From the NCBI GenBank assembly GCA_964412195.1, contig CAYPNP010000002.1, forward strand, positions 1 through 64,000: 64,000 nt of DNA, in the 5' to 3' direction. Shown in pieces: positions 26,427-33,725 of the stretch; positions within the stretch are counted from its first letter, which is position 1, and the number at the start of each line of letters is the position of its first letter. A model generated the notes under the pieces. That model was not told the DNA's origin, made no database searches, and saw only the letters and a program-made list of their open reading frames with translations. The position numbers and the translations under genes were made by a program. The DNA is from CAYPNP01 sp964412195 (GTDB lineage Bacteria > Acidobacteriota > JAAYUB01).

Positions 26427-27326
26427 TCAGCGGCCGGGGGCTCCCCTTCCCTCTTCGCGGGACTTTCTGTCCGGGAAACGCATCCAGTCGCTTCGCCGGA
26501 AACTCCATTCCGGGGTCTCCAGCACCGGACCGATCGTCCCGTCGTACCAGGGGCCCGAGCCGGGGTCGTGGGGATTCACCAGGATGTGGGCTTCCTGAGC
26601 GGGCATGAATCCCTGGAGGAGCAGGAAAGCGCGACGGCCATCAGCCGGATTGACCGCCACGTCCGCCACCAGGACGGCGTGGCCCGGATTTCCGTCCTGG
26701 ACGAAGATGTCGCCGATCTCGACGGCTCCGCCAGGGGCCACCGGCGACAGCTCCCGGCGCAGCGAGATGGTCCCGGCATACTGGAATACCCGCTCCAGGT
26801 AGGCCCGGAAGTTGGAATAGCTGGAATCCGCCGCCGCGGCCGGCCGCCATTCGACCCGGTTGCCGGCGACCCGCGGCCGGGAGCCAGCCGCCCAATCCGG
26901 CCAGGCCGCCGGATGGCCGCTGGTGAATTGGAAACGGATTTCGTCCTTCCGGCCAGCGGCCCAGAGGTACTCCGCCCGTAAACGGATGATGGTGTCGGCG
27001 CACTGCTGGAGGTCATTCCTCCCCGGATCCAGATCCACGACCGCCGCGTGGACGTCTTGCCGCACCTTGAGCCGCCCGTCGTACAGCCGGACGGGCGGGC
27101 GGCCGGGCCGGAGGGGCAATCCCCGCAGCCAGGCGGCGAAGCTCCCCGCCGGGGCAACGATCCGAACATAGCCGTCAGGCGGCGAGATGCGCTCCTGGAT
27201 CGACTGCCCGGGAGGAACTTTGGACAGCCAGGGATAGGCTCCTTCCGCGGCGATCCGCATCATCCCCACCGTAGTCAGTCCGATGATGACGGCAGTGATT
27301 TGCCCAATGCTCCTGACTTTTCTCAT
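26427..27326 (-). CDS. Exported DUF4846 family protein
   Basis: This 299-residue protein has an N-terminal hydrophobic signal (IGQITAVIIGLTTVG). The body matches my recollection of DUF4846: SFAAWLRGLPLRPG, VRLYDGRLKVRQDVHAAV, LQQCADTIIRLRAEYLWAAG, FTSG, RELSPVAP, GDIFVQDGNPGHAVLVADVA and PWYDGTIGPVLETPEW. The invariant Cys and His in ..LQQCAD.. and GNPGHAVLV look like a Cys/His catalytic pair, as in NlpC-like folds, but that is inference. The ATG at 27326 follows a TTG. Function unknown; probably periplasmic. Confidence 0.82.
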   Translation of the reverse strand: MRKVRSIGQITAVIIGLTTVGMMRIAAEGAYPWLSKVPPGQSIQERISPPDGYVRIVAPAGSFAAWLRGLPLRPGRPPVRLYDGRLKVRQDVHAAVVDLDPGRNDLQQCADTIIRLRAEYLWAAGRKDEIRFQFTSGHPAAWPDWAAGSRPRVAGNRVEWRPAAAADSSYSNFRAYLERVFQYAGTISLRRELSPVAPGGAVEIGDIFVQDGNPGHAVLVADVAVNPADGRRAFLLLQGFMPAQEAHILVNPHDPGSGPWYDGTIGPVLETPEWSFRRSDWMRFPDRKSREEGRGAPGR

Positions 27327-27371
27327 CAATCAGAAAGATACACCATGACAGCCGAAGGTTACTAAAATTAA

Positions 27372-27388
27372 TGACAGAGCCAGGCACA
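27372..27388 (+). repeat. Dispersed motif copy (TGACAGAGCCAGGCACA)
   Basis: This is a variant of the motif in the 99-661 array, in the same orientation. It faces an inverted copy at 27583-27601, so the two bracket a 230-base segment carrying the first RHS fragment. Confidence 0.7.
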
Positions 27389-27429
27389 CGGGGATCTCTC
27401 TCTGTTGCCGAGGCCGGTGGGATCCGTCT

Positions 27430-27812
27430 ATCCACCACACCGCCCCGCGGCCGGGGGCCGCGGGCTATTCCGGAACTGCCGGAGACGCTGGGGCTGGCGG
27501 TGGACCGGGCCACCAACCGGCTGACGGGGAAGCTCCACGACGTGGCCGGGAACCTGCTGGAATCCACGGCCGCGGGAGCCAGGGTGTCAGGCTCAGTCAC
27601 AGATACGTGATGAGCGTATATCGTTGATCTTGCCGGAGCGCGGACGTCCCCGGCGGCACGACCACGGTGGGGCCGGTCTACGACGCCATGCCCTACGGCG
27701 AGCTGATCAACGGCCCCGCCCAGCCGAACGAGCTGGTGCTGTTCACCGGCAAACCCCGCGGGACATCGAGTCGGGATTGGTAAATTTTCCAGCCCGACCA
27801 TACAGCAGGTGA
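27430..27812 (+). pseudogene. Decayed RHS/YD-repeat protein fragments
   Basis: Three pieces resemble an RHS core. About 27490-27570 encodes LAVDRATNRLTG...HDVAGNLLES, a YD repeat. About 27652-27783 encodes VYDAMPYGELINGP...ELVLFTGKPR, then a stop. In another frame DIESGLVNFPARPYS (to 27812) continues the typical FTGKxRDxESGL...YFxARxYS ending. One extra base in CGCGGGACA near 27760 breaks the join. A dispersed-motif copy sits between the first two pieces. The fragments lack a start and a long frame, so no protein is expected. Confidence 0.65.
27583..27601 (-). repeat. Dispersed motif copy (GGTGTCAGGCTCAGTCACA on plus)
   Basis: Inverted relative to 27372-27388 and placed between the two RHS fragments. 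One or two bases differ from the commonest form. Confidence 0.7.
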
Positions 27813-27826
27813 CGGAGCCTGGCACC
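27809..27826 (+). repeat. Dispersed motif copy (GTGACGGAGCCTGGCACC)
   Basis: The motif lies at the very end of the RHS-like frame, overlapping its stop. The stretch 27827-27984 that follows holds no gene except the ribosome site of the DinB-like gene. Confidence 0.65.
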
Positions 27827-27984
27827 TTTTCCTGCGGCGCAGGAGCCCCGTCATTCGAGCTTCCGGAATCCCGGCACAGAACTGCGGACTCTCGGCAGAG
27901 TCCCTAAACGACGCTTCGACTACCGTATTCCTAGCGCCACGCATGATGCGTCGCGCTTCGAACGAACGAAAGGAGAAGAAAACC

Positions 27985-28467
27985 ATGAGCACCCGAACTG
28001 AAATCCTCGCTTCCACTCTGGAGACGGGAGCCAACGCCCTCGCGGCGTTCGCATCCGGCTTGACCCCGATGGAATGGGAGACGCGGTTGCCGCGAGACGG
28101 CCGCAAAGTCGGGGTCGTCGTGCACCACGTCGCGAGCGTTTACCCCCTCGAGATTGAGCTGGCCCAGAAGCTCGCCGCGGGCGGCGCGCTGACGGATGTG
28201 ACCTGGGATGCGGTTCACGAGATGAACGCCCGCCATGCGCTCGAATACGACGGCGTCACGCGGGAGGAGGCGGTCGCCCTGCTGCGGACGAACGCGGCGG
28301 CGGCCGCGAAGGCGGTCCGCGCCATGTCCGACGCCGACCTGGACAAGGTGGCGCCGAATTCGCTCTACAGCGGGGCGCCGCTGACCTGCCAGTTCATGTT
28401 GGAGGATCACGCTGTCCGCCACAGCTTCCATCACTTCGCCGGCATCCGAGCGGCGCTCAGGCGGTAG
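27985..28467 (+). CDS. DinB-like metal-dependent enzyme
   Basis: This 160-residue protein is predicted to be a four-helix DinB/YfiT-type fold. Candidate metal ligands are the His residues in VVVHHVAS, EMNARHA and HAVRHSFHHFAG. The superfamily includes thiol-dependent transferases (mycothiol or bacillithiol) and DNA-damage-induced proteins. AAGGAG precedes ATG 27985. Its end overlaps the end of the AraC gene by 11 bases, which is tail-to-tail. The pair sits in an accessory patch flanked by dispersed-motif copies and may be a transferred cassette. Confidence 0.75.
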   Translation: MSTRTEILASTLETGANALAAFASGLTPMEWETRLPRDGRKVGVVVHHVASVYPLEIELAQKLAAGGALTDVTWDAVHEMNARHALEYDGVTREEAVALLRTNAAAAAKAVRAMSDADLDKVAPNSLYSGAPLTCQFMLEDHAVRHSFHHFAGIRAALRR

Positions 28468-29524
28468 CGCGCGGCGGTTGCACCGGCGGCGTGGGGGTTT
28501 CACCGCCCCCGCGTCGTCCGGGGCGCAAGCGTCGAGCACGGCGCCATGCGCCGGGCGACTCTCCGGTTGCGCGCCGAAAGGCCCGTGCAAACGCGGTCTC
28601 GTTCTCGTACCCCACTTCGAGTGCCACCTCCAGGACCTTGGCGTCGGTGTCTCGGAGCCAGCGTGCGGCGAGCTGCATGCGCCATTGTGCCAGATACTGC
28701 ATCGGCGGCTGACCGAGAAAGCGAACGAACCGCTCATGGAGAGTCGAGCGTGAAACCGCGGCGGCCTCTCCGAGCCGTTCCAGCGTCCACGGTTCCGCGG
28801 GACGCTCGTGAAGGAGCGCGAGTGCCCGACCCACCACGGCGTCGCCCAACCCTGCGAGCCAGCCAATCTCCCCGGTTGGGAGCGTGTCGACATAGCGGCG
28901 CAGGGCCTCGACGAACATCATCTCGGTCATGCGCTCGAGCACGGCCTCGCCACCCGGACGCTTGTCATTCGATTCCTCGACGACGGCCTGAAGCACGCTG
29001 GCGAGCAACGGACTCCCTCCGTTCGCCTGCCTGGGCACCCGCAGCATTCGTGGCAACGCCGCCAGGAGCGGATTGAAGGGGTACGCGTCGCATCCGATGA
29101 AGCCGCATACGATCGTGGCGGCCGATTCGTCGGTGCCGGGTGCTCCCCCCGCGATTCCGCGCGCGGACGCCTGCAGCGTGTAGGGAAGCTGCGGCGGTCG
29201 CGGGGCGTAGTAGATTCCGAGATCCATACGCTCCGCGCGGAGGCCCGGGCTGCTCGAGATGACGTGGGCGTCGCCCTGAGGGAATATCACGAGGTCGCCG
29301 GTGTCGAGCCGAATTGGTTCCTCGCCGACGATGCCGGCCCAGCATGCACCGCGCGCGACACCATGAAACTCCATCAGATGCTCCACGCCGGGAAGAATCG
29401 CCGGAATGATCTCGGCGCCACGGGGAGCTTCCGCGATCCAGGGCGCCACACCTTCGATGTGGTAGAAGATCGCGCCTCGCAACCGGATGGCTCGAAGGAG
29501 GTTTGACAGGGTGTCACTACTCAT
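28457..29524 (-). CDS. AraC-family regulator with N-terminal cupin
   Basis: This 355-residue protein has an N-terminal cupin_6-like sensor domain (about 10-190: HLMEFHGVARGACWAG, DTGDLVIFPQGDAHV). The C-terminal AraC double helix-turn-helix (about 240-335) has LERLGEAAAVSRSTLHERF, GQPPMQYLAQWRM and VALEVGYENETAFARAFRRATG. It probably binds a small ligand and controls nearby genes. The convergent DinB-like gene is the closest candidate. No clear ribosome site lies before ATG 29524. Confidence 0.9.
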   Translation of the reverse strand: MSSDTLSNLLRAIRLRGAIFYHIEGVAPWIAEAPRGAEIIPAILPGVEHLMEFHGVARGACWAGIVGEEPIRLDTGDLVIFPQGDAHVISSSPGLRAERMDLGIYYAPRPPQLPYTLQASARGIAGGAPGTDESAATIVCGFIGCDAYPFNPLLAALPRMLRVPRQANGGSPLLASVLQAVVEESNDKRPGGEAVLERMTEMMFVEALRRYVDTLPTGEIGWLAGLGDAVVGRALALLHERPAEPWTLERLGEAAAVSRSTLHERFVRFLGQPPMQYLAQWRMQLAARWLRDTDAKVLEVALEVGYENETAFARAFRRATGESPGAWRRARRLRPGRRGGGETPTPPVQPPRATA

Positions 29525-29594
29525 GATGTTGTCAGTTGCGCCATCGAACGCTCCGGTTCAGAAGGCAAACGCGACGGTCTTGAATATCAATGCG

Positions 29595-29740
29595 ATGGTG
29601 TCAGGTTTTCTCAAAGAATGGTCGGCTCTCTAATCAAACGCAGCCTGGCAACATGGTACCTTGCCACCCATCGGCACGAGCGCGGCACCTACATCCGCAC
29701 GATTCAACAACATCTTGAATGCCATGAAGCCTGACACCAT
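29595..29740. repeat. Two facing dispersed-motif copies
   Basis: ATGGTGTCAGGTTTTCTCA (29595-29613) and TGAAGCCTGACACCAT (29725-29740) are degenerate, oppositely oriented copies of the motif. They close the accessory patch on its right side. The remainder of 29525-29875 holds no gene, only the promoter below. Confidence 0.6.
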
Positions 29741-29822
29741 GATGGGTACCATGAAGCGTCCGTACAACACGCCGCCCGATGCGGAGAGACGAAACGGCGA
29801 TCCGGCGGAACGGGTTTTCAGG

Positions 29823-29852
29823 GTGACAATAAAAATCCCGGCGTGGTATGAT
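29823..29852 (+). promoter_or_regulatory. Sigma-70 type promoter of the eutN-kinase operon
   Basis: GTGACA (29823-29828) and TATGAT (29847-29852) are 18 bases apart, 24 bases before the EutN-like start. Confidence 0.5.
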
Positions 29853-29875
29853 CCGGGCACGGAGAGTGCGTCGTC

Positions 29876-30169
29876 ATGAGAATCGCGCGGGTTGTCGGCA
29901 CCGTGGTCGCCACCGTCAAAAATCCGGCCCTCACCGGCAAGCGGATCCTGCTCATCCGGGATGCCGACGAGCACGGTCAGCCCTTCGGCGAGCCTTTCGC
30001 CGCACTGGACGTGGCGGGCGTGGGGGCCGCGGAGCTGGTCTTCTACGTGACGGCCCGGGAGGCGGCCTTCCCCTTCGAACCGGAGGAAGTACCCGCCGAC
30101 ACCTGCATCCTGGGCGTGGTCGACCGCGTGCACACAGCCTGGCCGCCCCCCGGATCGTCTGGCGACTGA
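29876..30169 (+). CDS. EutN/CcmL-type microcompartment vertex protein (orphan)
   Basis: This 97-residue protein matches the EutN/CcmL pentamer family. It has MRIARVVGTVVATVKNPALTGKRILLIR at the start, a VAGVGAAELVFYVTA core and PADTCILGVVDRV at the end. These pentamers cap the corners of bacterial microcompartments. No hexameric BMC shell gene, aldehyde dehydrogenase or signature enzyme lies in the window. The protein may work with a shell locus elsewhere or have a separate role. It lies 12 bases before a sensor kinase gene and appears co-transcribed with it. It lacks the usual GSSAR loop, having TAREAAF instead. Confidence 0.85.
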   Translation: MRIARVVGTVVATVKNPALTGKRILLIRDADEHGQPFGEPFAALDVAGVGAAELVFYVTAREAAFPFEPEEVPADTCILGVVDRVHTAWPPPGSSGD

Positions 30170-30181
30170 CGCTCCGCAGCC

Positions 30182-31864
30182 ATGAACCAGGAAACCAATT
30201 CCAGACCCGAACGCGCCGAGGCGCACGGCAACCGCCCGCGGCCCTGGACCAGCCGCCTGGCCTTCAAGCTCATCCTTTCCCTGACGCTCATCGTGGCCAT
30301 CGTGGCCGGCATCTCCCAGGTGATCACCAGCCGCACCCAGGAGCAGCAGCTCCTGGACGAGGTCATCCTCGCCGCCGACCAGCTCTCCCGCAGCATCACC
30401 AGCGCCACCTGGGAGGCCATGCTGCTGGACAAGCGCGGGGCGGCCTACAAGGTGATGCAGACGATCGCGCTCAAGCAGGGCATCGACCGCATCCGCATCT
30501 TCAACCGGGACGGCGGGCTGATGTTCTCCACCGCGTCCAACGAGATCACCCGGCTGGACAAGAGCGCCGAACTTTGCGCCCCCTGCCACCTCTCGGAACG
30601 GCCGCTGGTAAAGCCGGGCGTGCAAAGCCGCGCCCGGGTTTTCCGGGGCGCCGACGGCCGGCGCAAGCTGGGCATGATCACGCCCATCTACAACGAGCCC
30701 GCCTGCAGCCGGGCCGAATGCCATGCCCACCCCGCCGACGTCAACGTGCTCGGCGTGCTGGACATCGACATGGACCTCGGGCGGGTCGACGTCGAGATGG
30801 CCGCCATCCGCGAACGGACCATCCTGATGATCTGCCTGGAGATCATCCTCATCGGGATCTTCATCGCCTTCTTCACCCGGCATTTCGTCAGCAAGCCGAT
30901 CCGGAAGCTGATCGAAGGCACCCAGGCCATCAGCGCGATGAAGCTGGACGAGCCCATCGAGATCCGGAGCAGCGGGGAACTGAGCGAACTGGCCGGCTCC
31001 TACAACCGGATGCGGGAGCGGCTCCAGGAGGCCGTGGAAAGAAACGCCGAGCTCACCCAGAACCTGGAGTCCAAGGTGGAGGAACGGACGGTCCAACTCC
31101 AGGCCGCCCACGAGAAGCTGAAAACCAGCGACCGGCTCGCCTCGCTCGGCACCCTGGCGGCCAGCGTCGCCCACGAGATCAACAACCCCATCTCGGGCGT
31201 GCTCAACCTGTCCATGCTGATGCAGCGGATCCTGCGGGACGACGGGATCCCGCCCGACCGGGTGAAGGAGTACCGGGAGTACCTCCAGCAGGTGATCCAG
31301 GAAACCAGCCGGGTGGGCCGGATCGTCTCCGACCTGCTGGCCTTCTCCCGGCGTACCAAGCCCCTGCGCAGCCTGGCCGACCTGAACGCCATCATCAAGC
31401 GCACCCTCGCCCTCATCACGCACAAGCTGGAGCTGGCCCAGGTGGAGGTCCGACTGGAGCTGTCGGAGCCTCTGCCTTCGGTCTATTGCGACTCCTCCCA
31501 AATCCAGCAGGTGGTGCTGAACCTGCTCCTCAACGCGGCGGAGGCCACCCGCGGGGCCGGCCTGATCGTCGTCCGCACCCGGCCCGTTTACCAGGGGAAC
31601 CAGGTCCTCCTGGAGGTGCAGGACAACGGCGCCGGGATCCCTCCGGAGATCCAGAAGCACATCTTCGATCCCTTCTTCACCACCAAAGAGGAGGGCAAGG
31701 GAGTCGGACTCGGCCTGGCCGTCGTCTACGGCATCATCGACTCGCACGAGGGGGACATCGAGGTCGACAGCCAGGTCGGCCAGGGCACCACCTTCCGGGT
31801 GATCCTGCCGATGGCGACCCCCACGGACCTGAACGCGGTGGCGGAGGGAACCGCCCATGCTTAA
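30182..31864 (+). CDS. Sensor histidine kinase with periplasmic haem-c motifs
   Basis: This 560-residue kinase has TM1 (about 28-48), a periplasmic domain (49-212), TM2 (about 213-233), HAMP (about 234-288), a coiled coil, HisKA with H331 in ASVAHEINNPISG, and an ATPase with N-box NLLLNAAEA, DNGAGIPPEI and FTTKEEGKGVGLGLAV. The periplasmic domain has CAPCH (C132, C135, H136) and CSRAECH (C175, C180, H181). The first is a standard haem-c attachment motif; the second is a longer CxxxxCH variant. It may sense redox state, oxygen or NO through haem. It overlaps its regulator gene by 8 bases. Confidence 0.9.
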   Translation: MNQETNSRPERAEAHGNRPRPWTSRLAFKLILSLTLIVAIVAGISQVITSRTQEQQLLDEVILAADQLSRSITSATWEAMLLDKRGAAYKVMQTIALKQGIDRIRIFNRDGGLMFSTASNEITRLDKSAELCAPCHLSERPLVKPGVQSRARVFRGADGRRKLGMITPIYNEPACSRAECHAHPADVNVLGVLDIDMDLGRVDVEMAAIRERTILMICLEIILIGIFIAFFTRHFVSKPIRKLIEGTQAISAMKLDEPIEIRSSGELSELAGSYNRMRERLQEAVERNAELTQNLESKVEERTVQLQAAHEKLKTSDRLASLGTLAASVAHEINNPISGVLNLSMLMQRILRDDGIPPDRVKEYREYLQQVIQETSRVGRIVSDLLAFSRRTKPLRSLADLNAIIKRTLALITHKLELAQVEVRLELSEPLPSVYCDSSQIQQVVLNLLLNAAEATRGAGLIVVRTRPVYQGNQVLLEVQDNGAGIPPEIQKHIFDPFFTTKEEGKGVGLGLAVVYGIIDSHEGDIEVDSQVGQGTTFRVILPMATPTDLNAVAEGTAHA

Positions 31865-33239
31865 GAACTGGCCGATCCTGGTTGTCGACGACGAGGACGT
31901 CATGCGCGTCTCCCTGTCCGCCTGGCTGCGCGAGGACGGCTATCCCGTGGACACGGCCGAATCCGGCCAGATCGCCATCGACATGGCGCGGCAGCGGGAG
32001 TACGCCATCTGCTTCATCGACCTCAAGATGCCGCGCGGGCCGGACGGGATCGAGACGATGCGGGCGATCCGCCAGATCCACCCGGATTCCTCCGTCATCA
32101 TCATCACGGCCTACGCCAGCGTGGACACCGCCATCCTGGCGATGAAGGAAGGGGCGCAGGAGTACATCGTCAAGCCCTGCAATCCCACGGAGATCTCGCT
32201 CATGGTCAGCCGGATCATCCGGATGAAAAACCTGCAGCGGGAAAACGTGATCCTGCGCAAGAAGCTGGCCCGGCAGTACGAGTTCCAGGACCTCCTGAGC
32301 AAGAACCCGCGGATGCACGAGATCTTCGACCTGATCCGGGAAATCGCCGACTTGCGCAGCAACGTGCTGATCCAGGGCGAGAGCGGGACGGGCAAGGAAC
32401 TCGTGGCCCGCGCCATCCACAACAGCGGCGCCCGCTCGAGGCGGCGCTTCGTGGCCGTCCCCTGCGCGGCCCTGGCGGAAACCCTGTTGGAGTCGGAGCT
32501 GTTCGGATACGAGAAGGGCTCGTTCACCGGGGCGCAGGAGCGCAAGAAGGGCAAGATCGAGCTGGCGGACGGCGGGACGCTCTTCCTGGACGAGATCGGC
32601 GACATCTCCCCCAAGCTGCAGGTGGACCTGCTCCGGGTCCTGCAGGAGCGGAAGTTCTTCCGTGTCGGCGGATCGGAGGAGGTCAGCGTCGACGTCCGGG
32701 TGATCGCGGCGACCCGGGTCGACTTGCGGCAGGCCATGCGGGAAGGAAAATTCCGGGACGACCTCTTCTACCGTCTGAACGTCGTCGCGATCCACATCCC
32801 TCCCCTGCGCGAGCGCCGGGAAGACATTCCGCTGCTGGCCCGGTATTTCATGGAGCGCCTGGGCCACGAGATGGGCCGGGACATGGAGGACATCTCCGGC
32901 GGGGCCCTGAAGCTGCTGCTCGATTATGACTGGGCGGGGAACATCCGCGAACTGGAGAACGCCATCGAGCGGGCGATGATCACGGCCCGGGGACGGGAGC
33001 TGACGGAGGCGGACTTCGGCTTTCTCGCCCGCCTGGCCGCCCCCCCTGCCGACTGGCAGGCCCCCGGCAACATGAGCCTGGCCGACGTGGAAAAGCAGGT
33101 GATCCTCGCCACCCTGCAGCGCCTGGGTGGCAACATCAAGGCCGCCGCCGCCTCCCTGGGCATCGACCGTTCCACGCTCTATGAGCGGATCCGCAGGTTC
33201 GGGATCCCCGTGGAGAGGCGCAAGGGCGCGCTGGATTGA
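31857..33239 (+). CDS. NtrC-family sigma-54 response regulator
   Basis: This 460-residue protein has a receiver domain with phospho-acceptor D55 (CFIDLKMP) and K105-region VKPC. The AAA+ domain carries Walker A GESGTGKE, the sigma-54 contact loop as GSFTGA (Ser instead of the usual Ala) and Walker B GGTLFLDEIGD. A Fis-type helix-turn-helix ends it (NIKAAAASLGIDRSTLYERIRRFG). It activates sigma-54 promoters when phosphorylated by the adjacent haem-motif kinase. Targets are not visible in the window. Confidence 0.95.
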   Translation: MLKNWPILVVDDEDVMRVSLSAWLREDGYPVDTAESGQIAIDMARQREYAICFIDLKMPRGPDGIETMRAIRQIHPDSSVIIITAYASVDTAILAMKEGAQEYIVKPCNPTEISLMVSRIIRMKNLQRENVILRKKLARQYEFQDLLSKNPRMHEIFDLIREIADLRSNVLIQGESGTGKELVARAIHNSGARSRRRFVAVPCAALAETLLESELFGYEKGSFTGAQERKKGKIELADGGTLFLDEIGDISPKLQVDLLRVLQERKFFRVGGSEEVSVDVRVIAATRVDLRQAMREGKFRDDLFYRLNVVAIHIPPLRERREDIPLLARYFMERLGHEMGRDMEDISGGALKLLLDYDWAGNIRELENAIERAMITARGRELTEADFGFLARLAAPPADWQAPGNMSLADVEKQVILATLQRLGGNIKAAAASLGIDRSTLYERIRRFGIPVERRKGALD

Positions 33240-33305
33240 TGGAAACTGCCGGACGGCGGGACGCAACCGGTCCCGGGTGGCTCCCCGGTCCGGCGGAGAT
33301 CAGGC

Positions 33306-33449
33306 TCAGTGCGAGCGCGGGCCGTGGTGATGGAATCGCTGGGCGAAGTCCTGAACGATGCCGACCACGATCATCCCGAGGCAAACCAGGAATCCGACGC
33401 CGAGAGCGGCATTCGTGACGTTCAGCCAGAACACATCGGGGCTTTCCAT
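33306..33449 (-). CDS. Small single-span membrane protein
   Basis: This 47-residue protein starts at ATG 33449 with GGAGG 9 bases upstream. It has one membrane segment (about 9-34: LNVTNAALGVGFLVCLGMIV) and a basic, His-rich tail (FHHHGPRSH). It stands alone between the response regulator and a glycosyltransferase gene on the other strand. I know no function. The good ribosome site and clean topology argue that it is real. The remaining 33450-33725 is AT-richer and shows no gene. Confidence 0.6.
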   Translation of the reverse strand: MESPDVFWLNVTNAALGVGFLVCLGMIVVGIVQDFAQRFHHHGPRSH

Positions 33450-33725
33450 CTTGAGCTTCCTCCAATTTCTGGATACCAGATCAAGATCGAACGCAGTTTT
33501 CGCTAAGGTATCCGATCCTTTGAATGCAAATTGGATGCCGTTGTCAGTCTCTTTGGTCACCCATATGTAAAGCATTACATATCTTGGAGATGCAAATTGA
33601 GACGAAATAAAGATTCCCAAAATGGCCAAATTTTGTGTAGAGTTTCCCAACATGTCCGTTGGTTTTTCCAACATTCCATCAGCGGCGATCGGTCCCCCGG
33701 AACCACGGGTTCCATCCCTCTCTCC

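Noticed and set aside
29876..30169. Bacterial microcompartment operon
   Set aside because: Only the vertex protein is present; no hexamer shell or encapsulated enzyme gene lies nearby.
29630..31903. Minus-strand frame of about 757 codons
   Set aside because: It lies opposite the EutN and sensor kinase genes, which are certain.
33531..33725. Extended N-terminus of the GT-C glycosyltransferase
   Set aside because: The extra 65 residues are AT-rich in origin, unlike the family and without a ribosome site.
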